Source of the DNA: Polytrichum commune | Taxonomy: Eukaryota > Streptophyta > Polytrichopsida > Polytrichales > Polytrichaceae | Direction: 5' to 3' | NCBI GenBank assembly: GCA_950295325.1 | Contig: OX485807.1 | Span: 45,972,440 to 46,036,439 of the forward strand | Length of the DNA stretch: 64,000 nt | In this document: positions 57,243 to 64,000 of the stretch, one piece after another | Position numbering within the stretch: position 1 is the stretch's first letter | Layout of the letters: every line of letters begins with the position of its first letter | Notes under the pieces: model-generated | What the model was told of the DNA's origin: nothing | Database searches by the model: none | The model's input: the letters and a program-made list of their open reading frames with translations, nothing else | Translations under genes and position numbers: made by a program

Positions 57243-59318
57243 TCACAAATCCAGCGTTGTCAAAGAAGTGAAGTTCCCCAATCCCTCCGATAACGTTGTC
57301 AAGCTCTCCCACTCGTACAAATCCAGGGTTGTCAAGGAAGTCAAGTTCCCCAATCCCTCCGGTATCGTTGTCAAGCTCTTACACCCGTCCAATTCAAGTG
57401 TTGTCAAAGAAGTCAAGTTCCCCAATCCCTCCGGTATCGTTGTCAAGCTTGTACACCACGCCAAATTAAGTGTTGTCAAAGAAGTCAAGTTCCCCATTCC
57501 CTCCGGGATCGTTGTCAAGGTCTCACACCCCTGCAAATGCAAGGTTGTCAAAGAAGTCAAGTTTCCCAATCCCTCCGGTATCGTTGTCAAGCTCGTACAC
57601 CACCTCAAATCTAGCGTTGTCAAGGAACTCAAGTTCCCCAATCCCTCCGGTATTGTTGTCAAGCTCGTACACCACGTCAAAGCCAGTGTTGTCAAGGAAC
57701 TCAAGTTCCCCAATCCCTCCGGTATCGTTGTCAAGCTTGTACACCACGCCAAATTAAGTGTTGTCAAAGAAGTCAAGTTCCCCATTCCCTCCGGGATCGT
57801 TGTCAAGCTCGTACACGAGGTCAAATTAAGTGTTGTCAAAGATCTCAACTTCCAAAATCCCTCCGGTAGCGTTGTCAAGCTCGTACACCCGTCCAATTCA
57901 AGTGTTGTCAAAGAAGTCAAGTTCCCCAATCCCTCCGGTATCATTGTCAAGCTCGTACACGACGTCAAATTAAGTGTTGTCAAAGAAGTCAAGTTCCCCA
58001 ATCCCTCCGGTATCATTGTCAAGCTCGTACACGACGTCAAATTAAGTGTTGTCAAAGAAGTCAAGGTCCCCAATCCCTCCGGTATCGTTGTCAAGGTTGT
58101 GCACATTCTCAAGTCCAGGGTTGTCAAAGAACTCAAATTCCCCAATCCCTCCGGTATCGTTGTCAAGCTCGTACACCATGTCAATCTAAGTGTTGTCAAA
58201 GAAGTCATGTTCCTCAATGCCTCCGGTCTCGTTGTCAAGCTGTTACACCCCTCCAATTGAAGTGTTGTCAAAGAAGTCAAGGTCCCCAATCCCTCCGGTA
58301 TCGTTGTCAAGGTTGTGCACATTCTCAAGTCCAGGGTTGTCAAAGAACTCAAATTCCCCAATCCCTCCGGTATCGTTGTCAAGCTCGTACACCATGTCAA
58401 TCTAAGTGTTGTCAAAGAAGTCAAGTTCCCCAATCCCTCCGGTATCGTTGTCAAGCTCGTACACCATGTCAATCTAAGTGTTGTCAAAGAAGTCAAGTTC
58501 CCCAATCCCTCCGGTATCGTTGTCAAGCTCATACAGTGACCTAAAGTAAGGGTTGGTAAAGAACTCAAATTCCCCAATCCCTCCGGTATCGTTGTCAAGC
58601 TCTTACACCCATCCAATTCAAGTGTTGTCAAAGAAGTCAAGTTCCCCAATCCCTCCGGTAGCGTTGTCAAGCTCTTACACCCATCCAATTCAAGTCTTGT
58701 CAAAGAAGTCAAGTTCCCCAATCCCTCCGGTATCGTTGTCAAGCTCATACAACCACTCAAATTAAAGGTTGTCAAAGAAGTCAAGTTTCCCAATCCCTCC
58801 GGTATCGTTGTCAAGCTCATACAACGACTCAAATTAAGTGTTCTCAAAGAAGTCAAATTCCCCAATCCCTCCGGTACCGTTGTCAAGCTCTTACACCCAT
58901 CCAATTCAAGTGTTGCCAAAGAACTCAAGTTCCCCAATCCCTCCGGTATCGTTATCAAGCTCATACAACGACTCAAATTAAGGGTTGTCAAAGAAGTTAA
59001 GTTCCCCAATCCCTCCGATATGGTTGTCAATCTCATACACCACCTCAAATTAAGGGTTGTCAAAGAAGTCAAGTTCCCCAATCCCTCTGGTATCGTTGTC
59101 AAGCTCTCACACCCGTGCAAATCCAGGGTTGTCAAAGAACTCAAGTTTCCCAATCCCTCCGGTATCGTTGTCAAGCTCTCACACCTGTGCAAATCCAGGG
59201 TTGTCAAAGAACTCAAGTTCCCCAATCCCTCCGGTATCGTTGTCAAGCTCGTACATTGACTCAAATTAAGGGTTGTCAAAGAACTCAAGTTCCCCAATCC
59301 CTCCGGTATCGTTATCAA
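55689..59318 (-). repeat. 52-unit LRR array of the right copy
   Basis: Same 72-bp unit and consensus as the left array, but the order of variants differs, so units were gained and lost independently in the two arms. Right-specific variants include LNLTWCTSL, LRLTWCTSL, LDLRMCTTL and LELDGCKSL. Longer direct repeats exist here too, for example the segment read from 58,440 down to 58,270 repeated next to it, and the 144-bp block at 57,091-57,378. Confidence 0.9.
57091..57378 (-). repeat. 144-bp tandem duplication (two LRR units) carrying the stop codon
   Basis: GTGCACATTCACAAATCCAG occurs at 57,091 and 57,235, exactly 144 bp apart. The bases that follow are identical except for one position (AGTTTCCC against AGTTCCCC). 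Each copy contains the TGA (reverse of TCA) in the LRR frame. The duplication must post-date the stop codon. Confidence 0.92.
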
Positions 59319-62300
59319 TCTCTGACAATATTGTAGATCAACTTCCATTAAAGTGGTGATTGAAAATATTTCCTTCGGTATTAAATTCAAGAATGAACAT
59401 CCTCGCAATCGCAATACTTGTAATTTTACAAAACGTTTCCAAAGATGTGCGTTTGTTAATAGATTTTCACAAGTCCTCAAACTCATCTCACCCCAAGTAT
59501 ATGATGGTATGTCTATCATAAAACATTTCAAGTTTAAAGAGCGTGCAGCAAGTGAACAAATGCAGTGTATGTTGTTGATGATATTTGAGATCTCCATGTC
59601 TTTGCTGTCAAATCTCAATAGGCGAAGATAGCTCAGACCACCATATTGAGATAGGATGTGGCTTATTCCATCGCCAAAATAAAAACAACCTTGAAGTTTT
59701 CCCACATCCTGTTTTTGAGAATATATAAAAGTATTAGCATATTGTACTTGTGTAGATTTTTCTAAGTATTAGTACATGACATGAGTTTGTGCTAAGCATC
59801 TATAACATGCTAACATTTTATCAAATATCCACCCGAAATGTCATTTTAAATTGAAGGTTTTGCATCGAGCCAAATGTTTGAAGAGATCATTTGCAATTAT
59901 AATACATAAGAGAATGTCCCAATATAGCCAATGTTAGTAAAATACCAAGCAACTTGTAAGTCCGTTTGCGTTCCAAATTCGAGTACCAACATATTCTTTC
60001 TCAGCAATCATTTGTCCCATGGCACGTAGGTGGTCGTGCATTTGCAAAATCTCATCACCGTGAGCATCAATTTCTATGGTTACCAATGCTCGATTGACCA
60101 AAGTCTCCAATGCAAAAATTGGAGGGATGTTGTTATCGGTCCATATGCGTAGGGCTCTTTCTTTCGACATGCCACTAGGATACACATCTCCACCGAAGAA
60201 GCAAGCTATGTCCAAAAACATATTTTTTTCTTCTTGAGTTAAACCATCATCGAAGCTTACTCTCAAGGTATTCCATATCTCATCATCCTCCCCGTCCAAA
60301 CTTCTTCCCCTTTTCATCCTCTGCAATGCGCGTTCCCAACTTCGCAACTTTCCTTTTCCATGTAAGTATGCCCCCACCACTTTCAAACTCAAAGGCAAGC
60401 CCTTGCAAGCTTCAACAATCATGTCATGTATATCATTAAATTGTGGTGATAAATGAGATGTTTCCCAAGAAGAATGAATGTTGAAGAGAGTTTTTGCTGC
60501 ATCATCACCTAACTTGCTCACATCAAATTTTGCACCGCTTGCCCTCACACGATTTCTAATTGCACCCCAATCACGAGTTGTTATAATAAGTGTGGAGCCC
60601 TTGCTCCGATCTAAGACAACCTTTGGTACAATATCATCCACTTGAGCTTCATCCTTAACATCGTCCAAGATCAAAAGGACTTTCTTTTTTTCCAACAATT
60701 CTTCCATCAATTTGTGCGCATGCAATAAATCCTGGGCTTCTTCGTCCACACCATATTTTGATAAAATTTCACGTAGAATATCAAGTGGACTCCTACGTTT
60801 TGATTGCCCGACAAAGCATGACGCATCATATGTGGACCTCACATCATCAAATACGGCCTTCGCCAATGTGGTCTTCCCTATTCCACCCATACCGACAAAA
60901 CCCAAGGTATTCACATCTCTGAGGTGATCTTTCACTCCTACAAGCTTGTTCTCGAGACCAACCACCGTTGGATCATCGAGTAATATTCTATCAAACACCT
61001 ATTTGTACAACATATAAATATGTCAATAAACAATGTTATACCTTAACACCAAAAATGCATGTTGAACTTCAAACATGCACAATAACAAATCAAAGCAATT
61101 AATAAATTGAGAGTAACTTGAATAGTGAGCGCATTGTAATGGAAGTGGCATTTACCTTCTCACTACCGTGAGTTATTTCTTCTTTGCAACCTTCCAGTGT
61201 TGTTGACATCTTTTGGAAAAGGCTCCTAACTCCATAAAATTGCGGAACCATATCATTCAAAGATGTTCCCTTCATGAACATTTTCTTCAAGCCTACAAGT
61301 CTCTTGCAAATATTAGAGAACGTTGGCCTTTGTAAAGGATCCTCCCTCCAACATTCCTCGATCAATTTGGTAAGCTCCCCACAATTGATAGGTAGCTTCG
61401 GCCTTTCACCCTTCTTTATTTTTTGAAGAATTTCTTTCATACTATGTGTGCGATGAAATGGTACCTTCTGGGAAAGGATTTCCGAACATGTCATAGCAAA
61501 AGACCATACATCTGCTTGGAAAGGGCATGCCATACAAGCTAGGCTTTTGTCCATTTCCTCAAGTGCCATATACCTTGGTGTACCAACAATAAAATTATCC
61601 TTGCATGTTTGTGGTTTGCTTTGAACTTCCAATTTGGAAGTGCCATAGTCGATCAATTTGACATTAAAATGGTAAGGATTTGTATCCTTTGCGCCATCAA
61701 TGGTCATGGAGCTCAAAAGCACATTGTCTGGCTTTAAGTCAAGATGGGCAACATGCATGTCATGAAGATACCACATGCCTCTTCCAATTTGAAGCATAAC
61801 ATCAATTGCAACAATGTATGGTAAGAATGTCTTATTGTGCTTCTCCAACATTTTTGTCAAACTCGTGTCCATCAACTCCGTCACCAAATGTAACTCCTTA
61901 TGTTCTTCGTCTATTCCACAACAAAAGTATTTGATGAGGTTTGGGTGGCTCAAGCTTGCCAAAATCCCAACTTCTTTGCGAATACCAGAACAATCTTCTG
62001 GAACCTTCACCGTTTTTGTTGCACTTGATATTCCCAACCATTTTGATTTGTACACTGATCCTGAAGCACCAACACCCACTCGTTCTTCGAGCTCAGGTTT
62101 TGAAAAGTCTTTAGGTATTTCCAAAGCATCTAATTCTCCGCCTTCCACTTGTTGCAAGTCACATTTCAATCTCTTCAACAAATGCTTTGCTAATCTATAT
62201 TCTTTGGAGTCCTCGAGCACACTTTCAAGTTTGTTCAACAAGTCTTGTTCATCGCTTTCAACTTCCTTCAAAGTAGCCACATTCAAATCCTTACACATTC

Positions 62301-62796
62301 TGTAGTTTTGTGGATTTGGATGGTTTGTCAAGTATATCTCGTGCACTGCCTCCCAACAACACTCCAAATCAAACACGAGCTCCCGAAAGGCCTCTTTGTT
62401 GTTTAATTGGAAAAGAGTTGCACGGCACCAATCTCCACTCCCACATTCATATACCAATGCTCCCCCTTTTTGTATGATATGATGTAACTCCATCACCACA
62501 ACCCTAACTTCGATGGATTGCTTGATGGATGTCATCATCTCAATAATACTATCCATGGTTGTAGAGAGCTTGGTCACAAGATTTGTGCATTGTCGCCTAT
62601 TCAACATATCATCTCGTCGGAGAATAATTTGCATTTTGATCATTTCTTTTGCTTTCCATTGCAAAAATTCCGAAAACTCACATTGATGTGGTGCCTCTTT
62701 GTGAAAAAGTGTCAAGAAGTATACGAAGCAAGTGATGATGAACCACCACAACATTGACAGTTTCTTCACCAATAATTGCCGCAGCTCGATGGCCAT
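57243..62796 (-). CDS. MLKL-like N-domain / kinase / NB-ARC / LRR receptor, right copy, truncated at a TGA
   Basis: Exons complement(61156..62796), complement(59946..60998) and complement(57243..59708), about 1,719 aa. Exons 1 and 2 have exactly the same length as in the left copy, and the introns sit at the same phase-0 positions (60,999-61,155 and 59,709-59,945). All motifs are kept: GVGASGSVY, ATKTV Lys, HLDLKPDN, DYG, GMGGIGKTT, GLPL, MHD. The LRR part reads about 29 units, then meets a TGA at 57,245-57,243 where LRMC would be expected (AGA or CGA changed to TGA). It could be a functional shorter receptor or an early-stage pseudogene; the intact first 1,700 codons favour recent or ongoing function. 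Confidence 0.75.
59709..59945 (-). other. intron 2, right receptor
   Basis: 237 bp, GTATTTTACT to AAACAG, phase 0; same length as in the left copy. Confidence 0.82.
60999..61155 (-). other. intron 1, right receptor
   Basis: 157 bp, GTAAATGCC to AATAG, phase 0; counterpart of 9,481-9,636. Confidence 0.82.
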
Positions 62797-64000
62797 GACG
62801 GAATTAAACCTACATTTGACATCAATTTTGCCAACATTTCAATCTATGGAATACAATAAAAATGAAAAAGCAAAGTTCATGTCTTGGGGACTTCAAAGAA
62901 CATTAATCCAAATGTTTGATTTGAGGACAAGGTTATGGACAAAAAGTCATTGAAATTGATTGGTTTTCACCGCTAAGGAGCCAAAAAGCATGCAAAGCAG
63001 AGGGTGTTTACAAATTATCCATATTATCCATATTATCCATAAAGCATTACTAAATGAGCCTCATACGTTTCATCAACCAATACTATGCATCCCAATCATC
63101 AAGCATCCTATATCCACATAACATATTTCAAGTCCTTGATCCTTATTAGTATAACCCTATAATATTTTGAAACTTGTAAACTTATGTTTCCGTTGTATCC
63201 ACAACTATATTATGCCTCTAAATAATATGAGGCACCCTATTATGTTTATTGGACATAGCTTTCTAGAATGAGAATTTAAGGATTACAGTCATCATAAATT
63301 GAATATTTGTGAATTTAGCCCCAACATCACCACATTGAGGACGAAGAAATGCTTATTGAAGAGTAAAGTAAGGCATACGTGATTTGTGGAGCACAAAACT
63401 TGATGCATGGATGACTTCCATCGTCCACACTACATGGTTTAAAATTTGTCCATACTTTGCGACATTTTATCGCCGAACAAATAGAAATCTCACTATGACT
63501 TCGTTCCAGTAATATAATAGATAACTTGGCTCACATACTCCCATATGACAAAACACACATGTAAACTACTTGACCGTTCGACATGAAAGTGGTTGTATGC
63601 TCATCTTGAATATTCTCTTCAACATAAATTAGTCTTGGCGCCACGTCAACTTAAGTCAATGTGAGATTTGACATTGTTCAAACCATGCATTGTTCAAAAC
63701 TCCAAGCCTCGGTTCCCAAAGCTAGCAAAAGGAGGGCAACTAACGTGGTACTACAACACCTACATGCACTCCCCCGAATATATGCTATTGATTCGATTCA
63801 ACATAAGAGCATGCAATTGCGACCCCTTTAAGCATCAAATCTCTTAAAATCTCTTGAAATCATGATATAGGAACACCTCGGCGGTTGATTTCTTAGACAC
63901 AATCTGAAACCAAGGATATTGACTTTAAACTTTTGGTTGGAAACCACACCGAAAGCCAAAAAGAAAGTTTCCTTTTCCAAAACTGCATACCGCTGGGACA

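Larger units (their letters stand above)
55234..64000 (-). repeat. right arm of the large inverted duplication (continues past window)
   Basis: Reverse complement of 5,386-16,973. It is shorter than the left arm because it has fewer LRR units, lacks the 552-bp MITE and lacks about 720 bp upstream of the gene. The window ends inside the arm. The 1.1 kb beyond the gene start (62,870-64,000) matches 5,386-7,070 and shows no gene of its own. Confidence 0.9.

Noticed and set aside
55766-59259. Long plus-strand open frames over the right LRR array (up to 389 codons)
   Set aside because: Same antisense effect as in the left array; the sense gene is on the minus strand.
5386-64000. Assembly artefact (two haplotypes joined head to tail) as the cause of the inverted arms
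   Set aside because: The arms differ by a MITE with target duplication, a 720-bp deletion, 21 LRR units and many substitutions, and a 38-kb unrelated spacer lies between. An old duplication is more likely, though long reads would settle it.

Overview
The window looks like nuclear DNA from a land plant, most likely a bryophyte (probably a moss). It is AT-rich, its genes have GT-AG introns, and it is packed with decayed gypsy-type retrotransposons, solo LTRs and small DNA transposons. The main genes have protein kinase, NB-ARC and LRR domains in that order, a class known from mosses (PK-NBS-LRR). The species is an inference; nothing here fixes it.

Layout. 1-5,385: intergenic DNA with a ~30-bp minisatellite interrupted by a ~800-bp fold-back element. 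5,386-16,973: left arm of a large inverted duplication, carrying a giant three-exon receptor gene (+ strand, 7,840-16,557, ~2,774 aa). 16,974-55,233: a ~38-kb spacer of nested mobile elements. It holds at least five LTR copies of one family with 5-bp target duplications (four perfect, one 4/5), a truncated chromovirus, an older gypsy pol fragment split by one of those LTRs, LINE-like remains, a broken third copy of the receptor 5' end (23,664-24,287), palindromic MITEs, and an unusual array of ~10 small hairpins (48,076-48,441). 55,234-64,000: right arm, an inverted copy of the left arm that continues past the window edge, with the second receptor copy on the minus strand (62,796 to 55,624).

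The receptor joins an N-terminal hydrophobic segment, a helical domain resembling the plant MLKL (HeLo/DUF1221) N-terminus, a non-RD kinase domain, an NB-ARC switch with P-loop, GLPL and MHD motifs, and a long array of 24-residue LRRs. The left copy is open throughout and has 73 LRR units in exact 72-bp phase, including a tandem higher-order duplication of about 23-24 units. The right copy matches exon for exon (same exon 1 and 2 lengths, same intron positions) but has about 52 units. Its LRR part is interrupted by two identical TGA codons (one the tandem duplicate of the other), a +1 and a -2 frameshift, and a 42-bp deletion. It therefore either encodes a shortened ~1,719-aa receptor or is a pseudogene. 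The two genes converge tail to tail.

The most interesting points are the MLKL-like/kinase/NB-ARC/LRR domain fusion, the near-homogeneous LRR array that expands in whole 72-bp units, evidence that the damaged array kept duplicating after it acquired a stop codon, and the paired arms, which act as a natural empty-site comparison for transposon insertions. All identities come from reading the sequence; no search was run.
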